Assembly: GCF_037969725.1 (NCBI RefSeq) | Contig: NZ_CP150203.1 | Coordinates: forward strand, 1,690,001-1,754,000 | Length of the DNA stretch: 64,000 nucleotides | Direction: 5' to 3' | Source: Paenibacillus sp. FSL W8-0426 | Lineage (GTDB): Bacteria; Bacillota; Bacilli; Paenibacillales; Paenibacillaceae | In this document: positions 50,332 to 59,837 of the stretch, piece after piece | Layout: the number at the start of each line of letters is the position of its first letter | Numbering within the stretch: the stretch's first letter is position 1 | The notes under the pieces: generated by a model | What the model saw: only the letters and a program-made list of their open reading frames with translations | Told to the model about the DNA's origin: nothing | Database searches by the model: none | Position numbers and translations under genes: made by a program

Positions 50332-53262
50332 ATGGCTGGAATGCAACGACGAAAAAAAAGAATTCTCACAGCTGCGATCGGGGTGGCTGCAGCGTTGTGC
50401 GTCATGCTTGTTCTGATTAACGGCATGGACGCGAAGAGCGAGGAAGTGCCTTCGGGACCCCTGCCCGAGATACAGGTGGATGCCGTTTTGCAGCAAACCA
50501 GGCAAAAGAACGGTTACGAGCAATATTTGTCGCGGGTGGGCACGGATGCCAGGCCCGAGGTAGACATCACTATCGAGGCCGGAAGTTATGCGCGGGCCGA
50601 GGGAGACGATGTGCGCCGGCTCGAAAACTACGAAGGCATGGAGGGTGTATCGTTGTACACGGGGGAAACGGGTCTCGTGGAGTGGGAGATCGACGTTCCC
50701 GAGAGCGGGCTTTACAACCTTTCCGCCGTATATTACCCGGTTGAAGGCAAGAGCTCTGCCATAGAGCGTGCGCTCTACATCGATGGCGAGCTTCCTTTTG
50801 CGGAAGCGGCTTATTTGCAGTTCGACCGTGTATGGGGCAATGAGAAGCAGGACGTCCAGCAGGACAATCAGGGCAACGATCTGCGCCCGAAGCAAGTGGA
50901 GAAGCCGCGTTGGATGGAGGAGACGTTTCGGGATTCGGACGGTTATGAACAGGAAGCCTTTCGGTTTTATTTGGCCAAAGGCAAACATGTGCTGACGCTG
51001 AAATCTTCGCGCGAACCGATGGTGATCCGTTCACTGCGGCTGTTCAATGACAAGCAGGCCGTGCCGTACGCGGAAACGGAGGCGGCCCGGCAAACGGATT
51101 TGTCCGGACAGCCGAAGGGGATCGTCCTGCGGATCGAAGGGGAAGCGGCCATCGCCAAATCCTCGCCCACGCTGTACCCGACCAGCGAAAGATCGAGTTC
51201 GGCCGTATCGCCGTACAGCGCTTCCCGGATTCGCGTCAACACCATTGGAGGCTACAACTGGCGCCTGCCGGGCCAATGGATCGAATGGGAAGTCGACGTG
51301 CCGGAGACCGGACTTTACCATATCGGCTTTACCGCCCAGCAAAACTTTGTGAAAGGCATCTATTCGACCCGCAAGCTGACGATCGACGGCGAGGTGCCCT
51401 TCGCCGAAATGAACAAGGCGCCGTTCCGTTATGAGAGCGGTTACCGCGTGGACGTTCTGGGCGGCAGCGAACCATATCGGTTCCGGTTGGAGAAAGGCAA
51501 ACATGTCATCCGGTTGGAGAACAGCCTCGGCGACTTCGCCCCGCTGATCCGCCATGTGGAGGACAGTTTGTACAATCTGAACTCCATGTATCGCCGCATT
51601 TTGATGATTACGGGCACCAAGCCCGACGAATTCCGCGATTATCGGGTCGAGCAGCAAATCCCGAACCTGCTGGAGGTGCTTGAAGGCGAGAGCAAGCGGC
51701 TCAAGCAAGTGGCAGCCCAGCTGCGGCTGCTGTCCGGGCAATCCGGCGATCAGGAAGCGCTTCTAAAGACGATGTCCCAGCAGCTGGACGAGATGGTGGA
51801 GGAACCGGATACCATTCCAAGACGGCTCGCGGCCTACAAAACGAATGCGGGCGGGCTTGGCACCTGGGTGCAGCAGGCGAGAGAACAACCGTTGGAGATC
51901 GATGCGTTGTATGTTACGTCGGTCGATGAGCGGATTCCCGAAACCGGCATGGGGCCGATGGCCAAACTCGGCCACGAAGCCAAAACGTTCTATAATTCGT
52001 TTTTCATCGACTACAACCAGATCGGCAACGTGGCATCCTCGGAGGAACAGCGCGCGATTACGGTATGGATCGGCAGCGGACGCGACCAGGCGAATACGAT
52101 GAAAGCGATGATCGACGAGACGTTTACGCCGGAGACCGGCATCAGCGTCAATCTCAAACTGGTCAACATGGGCACATTGCTGCCTGCTACGTTGTCGGGA
52201 GACGGACCGGACGTGGCGATGCAGATCGGCAACGACTTGCCCGTCAATTTCGCGATGCGCCATTCTGCCGTGGATCTGACGCAGTTCGGCGATTATGCCG
52301 AGGTGAAGCAGGAGTTCCGCGACAGCGCCATCGTGCCTTACGAATACGATTCGGGCGTCTATGCCCTGCCGGAAACGCAAACCTTCAACATGCTCTTTTA
52401 CCGCAAGGACGTGCTTGAGGAGCTGGGGCTCGACGTGCCGCAGACTTGGGAAGACGTGGAGAGCACGCTTGCGATCTTGAGCAAAAACCATATGGAGTTC
52501 GGCATGCCGGTCGTGGCTCAGGCCAACATGCAGGGGGTTAACATCCCGCCGAACTCCCAGTACGCCACGATGCTGCTGCAAAACGGCGGGGCGTTCTACC
52601 GCAATGACGGCAGAGAGTCCGATCTCGACTCGCGAATCGGCATCGAAACGTTCAAGCGCTGGACCGAGTTCTATACGGATTACAAGCTGGAACGGGAGTA
52701 CGATTTCGCCAACCGCTTCCGTACCGGGCAGATGCCGATTGGTTTGAGCGACTATACCACGTACAACCAGTTGTCCGTGTTTGCGCCGGAAATTCGCGGC
52801 TTATGGGGATTTGTGCCGGTTCCCGGCACCGTCCAGGCGGACGGTTCGCTGAATCGGGACGTTCCGAGCACAGGCAGCGCCGTCATGATGCTGCAGAACG
52901 CGCAGGATAAGGACGCCGCATGGGCGTTCATGAAATGGTGGACCAGCACGCCGATCCAGGCCGAGTTCGGCCGGGAAATGGAAGGGCTTATGGGCGCAGC
53001 CGCGCGTTATCCGACGGCCAACATCAAAGCGCTGGATTCCTTGCCGTGGCCGGCCGAGGACTATGCCAACCTCAAGAAGCAATTCGAGAGCGTGCAGGGC
53101 ATTCCGGAAGTGCCGGGCGGGTATTTTACGGGACGCCACCTGTTCAATGCGTTCTACAAAACGGTCGTCGGCAACGTCGAGGCCAGGGAATCCATCATGG
53201 ACTACACCCAATACATTCAGGACGAGATTCGGATCAAACGCAAAGAATTCGGTCTTCCGTAA
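50332..53262 (+). CDS. Membrane-anchored fusion: two CBM35-like modules plus solute-binding domain
   Basis: Protein of 976 residues from ATG 50332 (AGGAGG 9 bases upstream). One N-terminal membrane helix (about 9-30) anchors it outside. Two related beta-sandwich modules follow (about 70-235 and 270-435), each with a VEWEIDVPESGLY- or IEWEVDVPETGLY-type strand and a GKHV(I/L)-L ending, as in carbohydrate-binding modules of the CBM35/CBM6 group. A helical spacer (about 440-560) leads to a complete family-1 solute-binding domain (about 570-976; ITVWIGSGRDQ, GDGPDVAMQIG, WAFMKWWTS). It is probably a receptor that holds a polysaccharide and passes its fragments to the permease. Confidence 0.88.
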   Translation: MAGMQRRKKRILTAAIGVAAALCVMLVLINGMDAKSEEVPSGPLPEIQVDAVLQQTRQKNGYEQYLSRVGTDARPEVDITIEAGSYARAEGDDVRRLENYEGMEGVSLYTGETGLVEWEIDVPESGLYNLSAVYYPVEGKSSAIERALYIDGELPFAEAAYLQFDRVWGNEKQDVQQDNQGNDLRPKQVEKPRWMEETFRDSDGYEQEAFRFYLAKGKHVLTLKSSREPMVIRSLRLFNDKQAVPYAETEAARQTDLSGQPKGIVLRIEGEAAIAKSSPTLYPTSERSSSAVSPYSASRIRVNTIGGYNWRLPGQWIEWEVDVPETGLYHIGFTAQQNFVKGIYSTRKLTIDGEVPFAEMNKAPFRYESGYRVDVLGGSEPYRFRLEKGKHVIRLENSLGDFAPLIRHVEDSLYNLNSMYRRILMITGTKPDEFRDYRVEQQIPNLLEVLEGESKRLKQVAAQLRLLSGQSGDQEALLKTMSQQLDEMVEEPDTIPRRLAAYKTNAGGLGTWVQQAREQPLEIDALYVTSVDERIPETGMGPMAKLGHEAKTFYNSFFIDYNQIGNVASSEEQRAITVWIGSGRDQANTMKAMIDETFTPETGISVNLKLVNMGTLLPATLSGDGPDVAMQIGNDLPVNFAMRHSAVDLTQFGDYAEVKQEFRDSAIVPYEYDSGVYALPETQTFNMLFYRKDVLEELGLDVPQTWEDVESTLAILSKNHMEFGMPVVAQANMQGVNIPPNSQYATMLLQNGGAFYRNDGRESDLDSRIGIETFKRWTEFYTDYKLEREYDFANRFRTGQMPIGLSDYTTYNQLSVFAPEIRGLWGFVPVPGTVQADGSLNRDVPSTGSAVMMLQNAQDKDAAWAFMKWWTSTPIQAEFGREMEGLMGAAARYPTANIKALDSLPWPAEDYANLKKQFESVQGIPEVPGGYFTGRHLFNAFYKTVVGNVEARESIMDYTQYIQDEIRIKRKEFGLP

Positions 53263-53280
53263 GCAGAGGGAGGGTTAACC

Positions 53281-54249
53281 GTGTCGCAAATATCTCTCCG
53301 GGATGGGCAGGACGCCTCTCCCGGCCAATCGCCAAGAAGGGGCATGAAGGCCTGGTGGGGCTGGAAGCTGAAGGAAGTGAAGGCAAGCAAACATTCCTAT
53401 GTGCTTCTGGCTCCGTACATGCTCCTGTTCACCCTGTTTACCGTCATCCCCGTCGCGGTCTCCATCATTCTCAGCTTCACGTACTTCAACATGCTGGAGT
53501 TTCCGCGGTTCATCGGTTGGCAGAACTATACGCGGCTGTTCCTGGAGGACGACGTCTTCCTGATCGCGATCAAAAACACGCTGCTTTTTGCCATCATCAC
53601 CGGTCCGGTCAGTTATATCGCGTGTTTCGTGTTTGCCTGGATCATCAATGAACTGACGCCGAAATGGCGGGCATTCATGACGCTTATTTTCTATGCGCCG
53701 TCGATTTCGGGCAACGTGTATTTCATCTGGCTGATGATCTTCTCGGGTGACCGCTACGGCATCGCGAACGGCCTGCTGATCAAGTGGGGCATTCTGCTGG
53801 AGCCGATCCAATGGCTGAAAACGGAAGCGTACATTATGCCGATCCTGATTCTGGTCCAGCTGTGGCTCAGTCTGGGAACCGGGTTCCTCGCCTTCATCGC
53901 GGGACTGCAAACCGTAGACAAGTCGCTGTACGAAGCGGGCGCGGTGGACGGCATCAAAAACCGCTGGCAGGAGCTGTGGTACATCACGCTCCCTTCGATG
54001 CGTCCGCAGCTCATGTTCGGGGCGGTCATCCAGCTCACGACGTCGTTTGCGGTTGCGGACGTGTCGATCGCGCTGGCCGGATTCCCGAGCGTGAATTACG
54101 CGGCGGAGACGGTCGTCACCCATCTGATCGATTTCGGAACGACCCGGTTCGAGATGGGATACGCCTCGGCCATTGCCACCGTGCTGTTCATGATCATGGT
54201 CGGCACGAACCTGTTGGTGCAGAGAATGCTGAGAAGGGTGGGGGAATAA
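53281..54249 (+). CDS. Carbohydrate ABC transporter permease (MalF/UgpA type), pair 1
   Basis: Protein of 322 residues from GTG 53281 behind GAGGGAGGG. Six membrane helices after a cytoplasmic N-terminus, and the EAA loop EAGAVDGIKNRWQELWYITLP that contacts the ATPase. It works with the permease that starts 2 bases later. No ATPase gene is in the operon. Confidence 0.93.
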   Translation: MSQISLRDGQDASPGQSPRRGMKAWWGWKLKEVKASKHSYVLLAPYMLLFTLFTVIPVAVSIILSFTYFNMLEFPRFIGWQNYTRLFLEDDVFLIAIKNTLLFAIITGPVSYIACFVFAWIINELTPKWRAFMTLIFYAPSISGNVYFIWLMIFSGDRYGIANGLLIKWGILLEPIQWLKTEAYIMPILILVQLWLSLGTGFLAFIAGLQTVDKSLYEAGAVDGIKNRWQELWYITLPSMRPQLMFGAVIQLTTSFAVADVSIALAGFPSVNYAAETVVTHLIDFGTTRFEMGYASAIATVLFMIMVGTNLLVQRMLRRVGE

Positions 54250-54250
54250 C

Positions 54251-55114
54251 ATGGCCGCGATCGCTACCGGCAAAAAACGGATCAACCGCTCGCGCGCGGG
54301 CAACTTCTCCCTGTTCGCCCTATTGCTCGTTTTCGGTGCGTTTATGGTGCTGCCGCTCATCTATGCCATCAACAATGCGTTCAAACCGCTTGATGAGATT
54401 TTCACTTTTCCGCCGACCCTGTTCGTGAAAAATCCGACGTTCAGCAATTTCACCGATCTGATGAACCTGCTGAGCGATTCATGGGTGCCGTTCTCCAGGT
54501 ACGTATTCAACACCGTGTTCATTACGGGCATCGGCATCGTGGGCCACGTCCTGCTTGCTTCGGCGGCGGCTTACCCGCTGGCGAAGCACAAATTCCCGGG
54601 CAAGGCGTTCATGTTCCAGGTCGTCGTCCTGTCGCTGATGTTCACGCCTGCGGTCACGGCCATTCCGAACTACATGATCATGTCTTGGATCGGATGGATC
54701 GATACGTACTGGGCCGTGATCGTGCCTGCGTTCGCCTACTCGCTTGGGCTGTACTTGATGAAGCAGTTCATGGAGCAGATTCCGGATGCGCTGCTGGAAG
54801 CGGCCAAGATCGACGGCGCCAGCGAGTATCGCATTTTCTGGTCCATCGTCATGCCTAACGTGAAACCGGCCTGGCTGACGCTGATCATCCTGCTGTTCCA
54901 GATGCTGTGGGGCAGCGACGGCAATGGCTATATCTATAGCGAACAGTTGAAGACGCTTCACTACGCGGCAGGCCAGATCGTGCTTGGCGGCATCTCGCGT
55001 GCCGGGGCTGCTGCCGCGGTGGCGCTCATCCTCATGAGCGTGCCGATCACGCTGTTTATTTTCTCGCAGAGCCGCATCATCGAAACGATGGCGAGCTCCG
55101 GCATGAAGGAATAG
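54251..55114 (+). CDS. Carbohydrate ABC transporter permease (MalG/UgpE type), pair 1
   Basis: Protein of 287 residues with six membrane helices and the EAA loop EAAKIDGASEYRIFWSIVMP. It begins 2 bases after the previous stop (GGGTGGGGGA upstream). Partner of the 53281 permease. Confidence 0.93.
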   Translation: MAAIATGKKRINRSRAGNFSLFALLLVFGAFMVLPLIYAINNAFKPLDEIFTFPPTLFVKNPTFSNFTDLMNLLSDSWVPFSRYVFNTVFITGIGIVGHVLLASAAAYPLAKHKFPGKAFMFQVVVLSLMFTPAVTAIPNYMIMSWIGWIDTYWAVIVPAFAYSLGLYLMKQFMEQIPDALLEAAKIDGASEYRIFWSIVMPNVKPAWLTLIILLFQMLWGSDGNGYIYSEQLKTLHYAAGQIVLGGISRAGAAAAVALILMSVPITLFIFSQSRIIETMASSGMKE

Positions 55115-55124
55115 GGGGATCGAT

Positions 55125-56624
55125 ATGGCACGCAGCGTAAATAAACGGCTTTCAAGCCATCGTTTCTGGCAATCCGCGGTCATGCCCTTTTTGGCCGCAA
55201 TAATCGTTGTGCTTGCGGATCCGGCATCCGCGGCAGCCTCTTCGGCACCGTACGAGAGCTACAATTATAACTATTGGGAAGAAGCGGTACCTTCGCCGGA
55301 TGCTTATTTGCCCTTGCGGACCATTTCGGGCAGCGACCTCGGCATCGGCGAATTCAAGGACCCCGGCGACGTGAACGTCTCTTCTGCCGGGAAAACTTAC
55401 ATTTTGGACAGCGGCAACAGCCGGATCGTGGTGCTGGACAACGAGCTGAAGCTGCTCCGGGTCATCGACGGCTTCATGCAAAATGGCAGTAAGGAGAGCT
55501 TCAACGTTCCGGGCGGTTTGTTCGTGGATCAGCAGGAGCGCATCTATGTTGCGGATACGGGCAACGGGCGCGTGGTCGTGCTGGATGAAGAAGGCGGCCT
55601 GCTGAACATGATCGCAAAACCGGAGTCCGACATTTTGGCAACCAACTTCCAATTCCAGCCCCAAAAGCTGACGGTTGACCATGTGGGACGGGTCTACGTC
55701 GTGGCTCAGGGCGTGTACGAAGGCATTATGCAATTTGATGAACACGGCGCATTCATCGGGTACGTGGGCACGAACAAGGTGGAACGCGATTACCGCGAGT
55801 ACATCTGGCGCATGTTTTCGACCAAGGCGCAGCGCGCGCAGATGGTGCTGTTCGTGCCGACCGAATTTTCGAATGTGGACATCGATCCTAAAGGGTTCGT
55901 TTATGCAACGAACATCGATCCTGGCTCAAACGAGCCGATCAAACGTCTGAATCCGTCCGGCGAGGACGTGCTCAAACGCTTTGGCTATTTCGACGTTAAG
56001 GGTGACGTCGCCTACCGCAACAGCGTCGGGCCTTCCAAGCTCATCGATGTCAAAGTGCTGGGGAATGGCATGTACAGCGTGCTCGACGCGACGCAGAACC
56101 GGGTGTTCACCTACGACGACGAAGGCCATTTGCTTTATGTGTACGGAGGAAAAGGAAATCAGGTCGGCACGCTCAAGACCCCCGTAGCCATCGAACAATC
56201 GGGTCCGTATTCGCTGGTGCTCGATCGGGGCAAGGCGAATCTGGCCGTGTACGAACCGACCCGCTTCGGTTCCAAAGTGAATGAAGCGGTCGTCTTGCAT
56301 TACCAAGGCGAAGATACGAAAGCGGTAAACATCTGGAAGGAAGTGCTGCAGCTGAATGCCAACTACGACATCGCGTATATCGGCATCGGCAAATCGCTTC
56401 TCATGGAAAAGAAAAACAAGGAAGCCCTTGGCTATTTCGAACTGGGCATGGACCGCAAGAGCTACTCGGTAGCGTACAAGCGATATCGGCGGGAGATGAT
56501 GAAGGAGCATTTCGGAACGTTTCTGACCGCGGTCATCGCGTTGGTCGCGGCCGTGGTTGCCGCTCGGCTGGCGCTCAAATGGAGACGGGGAAGGGGGGCG
56601 GACCGTGAAACAGGACTATATTAA
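55125..56624 (+). CDS. Exported NHL-repeat protein with C-terminal TPR-like part and membrane helix
   Basis: Protein of 499 residues. A signal sequence (FLAAIIVVLADPASAAAS) precedes an NHL beta-propeller with several repeats: FKDPGDVNVSSAGKTYILD, FNVPGGLFVDQQERIYVAD, QPQKLTVDHVGRVYVVA and SKLIDVKVLGNGMYSVLD. A TPR-like helical pair (KAVNIWKEVLQLNANYDIA) follows, then a C-terminal membrane helix with a basic tail (near 465-485), so the propeller sits outside. Probably a glycan- or protein-binding scaffold. It begins 10 bases after the permease gene and overlaps the next gene by 20 bases. Confidence 0.85.
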   Translation: MARSVNKRLSSHRFWQSAVMPFLAAIIVVLADPASAAASSAPYESYNYNYWEEAVPSPDAYLPLRTISGSDLGIGEFKDPGDVNVSSAGKTYILDSGNSRIVVLDNELKLLRVIDGFMQNGSKESFNVPGGLFVDQQERIYVADTGNGRVVVLDEEGGLLNMIAKPESDILATNFQFQPQKLTVDHVGRVYVVAQGVYEGIMQFDEHGAFIGYVGTNKVERDYREYIWRMFSTKAQRAQMVLFVPTEFSNVDIDPKGFVYATNIDPGSNEPIKRLNPSGEDVLKRFGYFDVKGDVAYRNSVGPSKLIDVKVLGNGMYSVLDATQNRVFTYDDEGHLLYVYGGKGNQVGTLKTPVAIEQSGPYSLVLDRGKANLAVYEPTRFGSKVNEAVVLHYQGEDTKAVNIWKEVLQLNANYDIAYIGIGKSLLMEKKNKEALGYFELGMDRKSYSVAYKRYRREMMKEHFGTFLTAVIALVAAVVAARLALKWRRGRGADRETGLY

Positions 56625-57225
56625 GTTTCCGATGCATCTCATTTTTCACCCCATCGATGCGTTCTGGGACATGAAGTCGGATAACCGGGGCAGGCTGGCC
56701 TTTGCTTTCGGGGCGCTTGCGCTGACGATCGTGGTCATGATTTTGCAGAAGCAGTATGCCGGTTTTCTCGTCAATTATACCGATCCTCGTACCATCAACA
56801 GCCTGCGCGAGATTTTGACGATTGCCGTACCTGTTTTCCTGTGGTGCATCGCCAATTGGTCGATCACAACGTTGATGGAGGGGGAAGGCAAGTTCAGGGA
56901 AATTTTTCTGGTTACGGGTTACTCGCTGATTCCCATTGTCCTCATCAATGTTCCGTTGATTGTCATCAGCAACTTCATGGTGGCAGAGGAGACGGTGTTC
57001 TATTATTTGTTTACCAACATCGCTTTTCTATGGTTTGCGATGCTGCTGTTTATCGGCATGATGACCGTTCACCAGTACACTGTACTCAAAACGCTCGTGA
57101 CGATGCTGCTGACGGTCATCGTGATGGGCATCATCGTATTTCTGGGCGCGCTTGTGTTCAGCATGCTGCAGCAGCTGTACGAGTTCGGCTACAACATTTA
57201 CCGAGAGTTGATTTTTCGCACCTAA
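56605..57225 (+). CDS. YIP1-family membrane protein
   Basis: Protein of 206 residues from GTG 56605 (AAGGGGGG upstream), starting inside the end of the NHL gene. Five hydrophobic helices with a YIP1-like arrangement (FHPIDAFWDMKSDNRGR at the start, then NWSITTLMEGEGKFREIF and TVHQYTVLKTLVTML). Its place between the NHL and DUF5696 genes suggests that it helps assemble or anchor the exported parts of the system. The exact role is unknown. Confidence 0.85.
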   Translation: MKQDYIKFPMHLIFHPIDAFWDMKSDNRGRLAFAFGALALTIVVMILQKQYAGFLVNYTDPRTINSLREILTIAVPVFLWCIANWSITTLMEGEGKFREIFLVTGYSLIPIVLINVPLIVISNFMVAEETVFYYLFTNIAFLWFAMLLFIGMMTVHQYTVLKTLVTMLLTVIVMGIIVFLGALVFSMLQQLYEFGYNIYRELIFRT

Positions 57226-57239
57226 AGGAGGCGGCATCC

Positions 57240-59837
57240 GTGATCAAGAGGCAGCGATTATATACGGTGCTGGCCGGCGGAGCGGCTGTCATCGTGCTTG
57301 CAGCCGGGCTGCTGTACATGAACAACAAGGGCATTCCGGCGATTGATGCGACGGCATACGTCGAGGCATCGCCGTTGGCAGGGGAGGAAGCGGAGGTACC
57401 CGCAGAGAACCTGCGATACATCGATGATACGTCCGTGGGCGTTCCCGGCATGCGGCTGGTGGCGGAGGAAGGCGGACTGGGCCTCTATTACAACGAGGAA
57501 ACGACTGAAATTGCCGTGCGCGACGGGCAAAGCGGCCATGTCTGGTACAGCAACCCGGCGAACAGGGAACAGGATGGATTGGCGTCCGGCTACGAGAAAG
57601 AAATGCTGTCCTCCCAATTGGCCGTTTCTTTTCGCGATGCCATCGGCACGATGGAAACCTTCCCGAACTTCAGCGCCAGCATCGGCAACAAGCAGTTTGC
57701 GGCGGCCAATCTGGAGCAGGGAATACGCGTCACATACACGCTCGGCGATACTTCGCTCGGCATCGATGCCTTGCCCCGGCTAATCGGCAAGCAGCGTCTG
57801 GAAGAAAAGGTATTGTCGAAGCTGGAGGCGTCGGCGGCGAAATACGTTTCCGCCCGCTATTACCCGACCAAGGACAATCCCGATGTGCTGGAACGCCTGG
57901 ACGGACAGGTATCGAAGCCGCTCGTGCTGAGCAAGATGCTTGATGCGTTCGGGAAGGCCGGGTATACCGAGGAGGATCTGGCTTACGACAATCAGGAAAA
58001 TGGCATCGAGGGCGGCGGCGCGTCCGACAAACCAAGCTTCGTCATTCCCGTAGAATACCGGTTGGACCAAGGCTCGCTGGTCGTGACCGTTCCGCTTGGC
58101 CAGGTGAAGGAGAACGGGCCATACCGCATCCGCAATATCGATTTGCTGGCCTACTTCGGCGCGGCCGGAGCGGACGAGAAAGGTTACATGTTCGTTCCCG
58201 ACGGCTCGGGCAGCCTCATCCACCTGAACAACGGCAAGGTAAAAGAAGAGCAATACGTGCAGCGGGTCTACGGGGCGGACCCGAATGACAACTCTTATGC
58301 ACGTCCCCAAGTGAGCGAGTCCGCGCATATGCCGGTATTTGGCCTGAAGAGCGGGGAGCATGCCTGGTTTGCGGTCATCGAAAAAGGGGATGCCATCGCC
58401 GGCATCGCCGCGGATATCGGCGGCCGTCAAAACAGCTACAATCACGTCTACGGCACATTCTTCCTCCGCGGGGAGGATGAGCTGGAAATGTATACGTCCC
58501 AGAATATGCAGGAAATCCAGCTGCTGAGCGAGGAGCCGTATAAGGGAGACATTCAGGTCAGATACACGTTCCTGAACGGGTCTGACGCAAATTATTCCGG
58601 CATGGCGCGCCTGTACCAGCAGCAGCTCGTGGAACGGGGGCAGTTGAAGCCGATCGGGGAAGAGGGTGGATTGCCGTTCTATGTCAACGTGCTCGGCGCG
58701 GTGGATAAACGCGCTTCGTTCCTTGGCGTCCCATATCGCTCTCTCATGGCCATGACCACTTACGGGCAGGCTTCCGAAATGGCGGCCAAGCTGCGGGAAG
58801 GCGGCGTGAACGAGGTGCAGATGCGATTTCAAGGATGGTTCGGCGGGGGAATCAGTCACCGTACGCCAACCGCCGTCAAACTGGACGGCGAGGTAGGCAG
58901 CCGTTCCGAGCTGCGAAGCCTGTCGGCCGAATTGAAGGATTCGGGGGGCGGACTGTACCCTGACGTGGCTTTTCAGCAGATTTACCATAACGATCCGGGT
59001 TTTGCCCCGGCTTCGGATGCGGCCCGGTTCGTGACCAAAGAAACGGCGGAGCTGTATCCGTACAATCCGGCCCTGAACCGGATGGACTTGACTAAGGACA
59101 GCTATTATTTGTTGTCGGCCGCGAAATTGCCGCATGTGGTGGACACCTTTGCAGGCAAAACCTCCGGTCTGGAGCTCGGCGCGTTGTCGCTGCGCGATCT
59201 GGGGCAGGTGTTAAGCGCCGATTATCGCGACAGCCGCGTCATTCACCGCGAGACGGCCAAAAACATCGTCAAGCAGCAGCTGGAGCGGCTGCATCAGGCT
59301 TATCCGGCGCTGATGCTGACGTCCGCGAACGCATACGCTTGGCCGTATGCGGAACATATCGTCGATGTGCCGTCCGGCTCCAGCCGGTTTAATATCGCGG
59401 ACGAAGAGGTTCCTTTTTACCAAATGGTCATTCACGGATATGTGGATTATGCCGCATCGCCCATGAACACGACGGGGGACCAACGTTTGCGGAAGCAGCT
59501 GCTGCACAGCCTGGAGCTGGGGGCGGCGCCTTATTTCGAGTGGACCTATGAGCCTGCTTCGCGATTGAAAACGACGAATTACGATTCCGCCTATGCAACC
59601 GAGTATACGTACTGGCTTGACGAAGCGATCGAACTGTACCGGGAGGCCGACAGTGTGCTCGGGAAAGTGCGGAACCGCCCGATGGTGGCGCATGAACGTC
59701 TTCAGGACGGGGTCGTCCGCGTGGAATACGGCAATGGAACCGAGCTGCTGATCAATTACACGGCGAGTCCGGTGACGATCGGCGGCATCAAGATTGAGGC
59801 AGAGGATTATGTGCTGAGGGAAGGGGTGGAAGGATGA
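57240..59837 (+). CDS. DUF5696 family membrane-anchored protein, possible glycoside hydrolase
   Basis: Protein of 865 residues from GTG 57240, 8 bases after AAAGGAGG; an open frame to 56841 lies inside the YIP1 gene and is rejected. An N-terminal membrane helix (LAGGAAVIVLAAGLLYM) anchors a large external part. Beta-rich N-terminal region (LGLYYNEETTEIAVRDGQSG in part, PYRIRNIDLLAYFGAAG) and then a likely barrel (NEVQMRFQGWFGGGI, PDVAFQQIYHNDPGF, LMLTSANAYAWPYAEHI). DUF5696 is uncharacterised. The architecture recalls glycoside hydrolases, but I cannot identify catalytic residues. It ends in an ATGA overlap with the next permease gene. Confidence 0.85.
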   Translation: MIKRQRLYTVLAGGAAVIVLAAGLLYMNNKGIPAIDATAYVEASPLAGEEAEVPAENLRYIDDTSVGVPGMRLVAEEGGLGLYYNEETTEIAVRDGQSGHVWYSNPANREQDGLASGYEKEMLSSQLAVSFRDAIGTMETFPNFSASIGNKQFAAANLEQGIRVTYTLGDTSLGIDALPRLIGKQRLEEKVLSKLEASAAKYVSARYYPTKDNPDVLERLDGQVSKPLVLSKMLDAFGKAGYTEEDLAYDNQENGIEGGGASDKPSFVIPVEYRLDQGSLVVTVPLGQVKENGPYRIRNIDLLAYFGAAGADEKGYMFVPDGSGSLIHLNNGKVKEEQYVQRVYGADPNDNSYARPQVSESAHMPVFGLKSGEHAWFAVIEKGDAIAGIAADIGGRQNSYNHVYGTFFLRGEDELEMYTSQNMQEIQLLSEEPYKGDIQVRYTFLNGSDANYSGMARLYQQQLVERGQLKPIGEEGGLPFYVNVLGAVDKRASFLGVPYRSLMAMTTYGQASEMAAKLREGGVNEVQMRFQGWFGGGISHRTPTAVKLDGEVGSRSELRSLSAELKDSGGGLYPDVAFQQIYHNDPGFAPASDAARFVTKETAELYPYNPALNRMDLTKDSYYLLSAAKLPHVVDTFAGKTSGLELGALSLRDLGQVLSADYRDSRVIHRETAKNIVKQQLERLHQAYPALMLTSANAYAWPYAEHIVDVPSGSSRFNIADEEVPFYQMVIHGYVDYAASPMNTTGDQRLRKQLLHSLELGAAPYFEWTYEPASRLKTTNYDSAYATEYTYWLDEAIELYREADSVLGKVRNRPMVAHERLQDGVVRVEYGNGTELLINYTASPVTIGGIKIEAEDYVLREGVEG

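Noticed and set aside
53275..54360. Minus-strand open frame of 361 codons within the permease genes
   Set aside because: It is an Arg/Asp/His-rich antisense shadow of two clear membrane-permease genes.
56841..57239. N-terminal extension of the DUF5696 frame
   Set aside because: It lies in another frame inside the YIP1 gene. The GTG at 57240, 8 bases after AAAGGAGG and followed by a membrane anchor, is the clear start.
57780..59135. Minus-strand open frame of 451 codons within the DUF5696 gene
   Set aside because: An antisense shadow in G+C-rich coding sequence with no ribosome site or domain.
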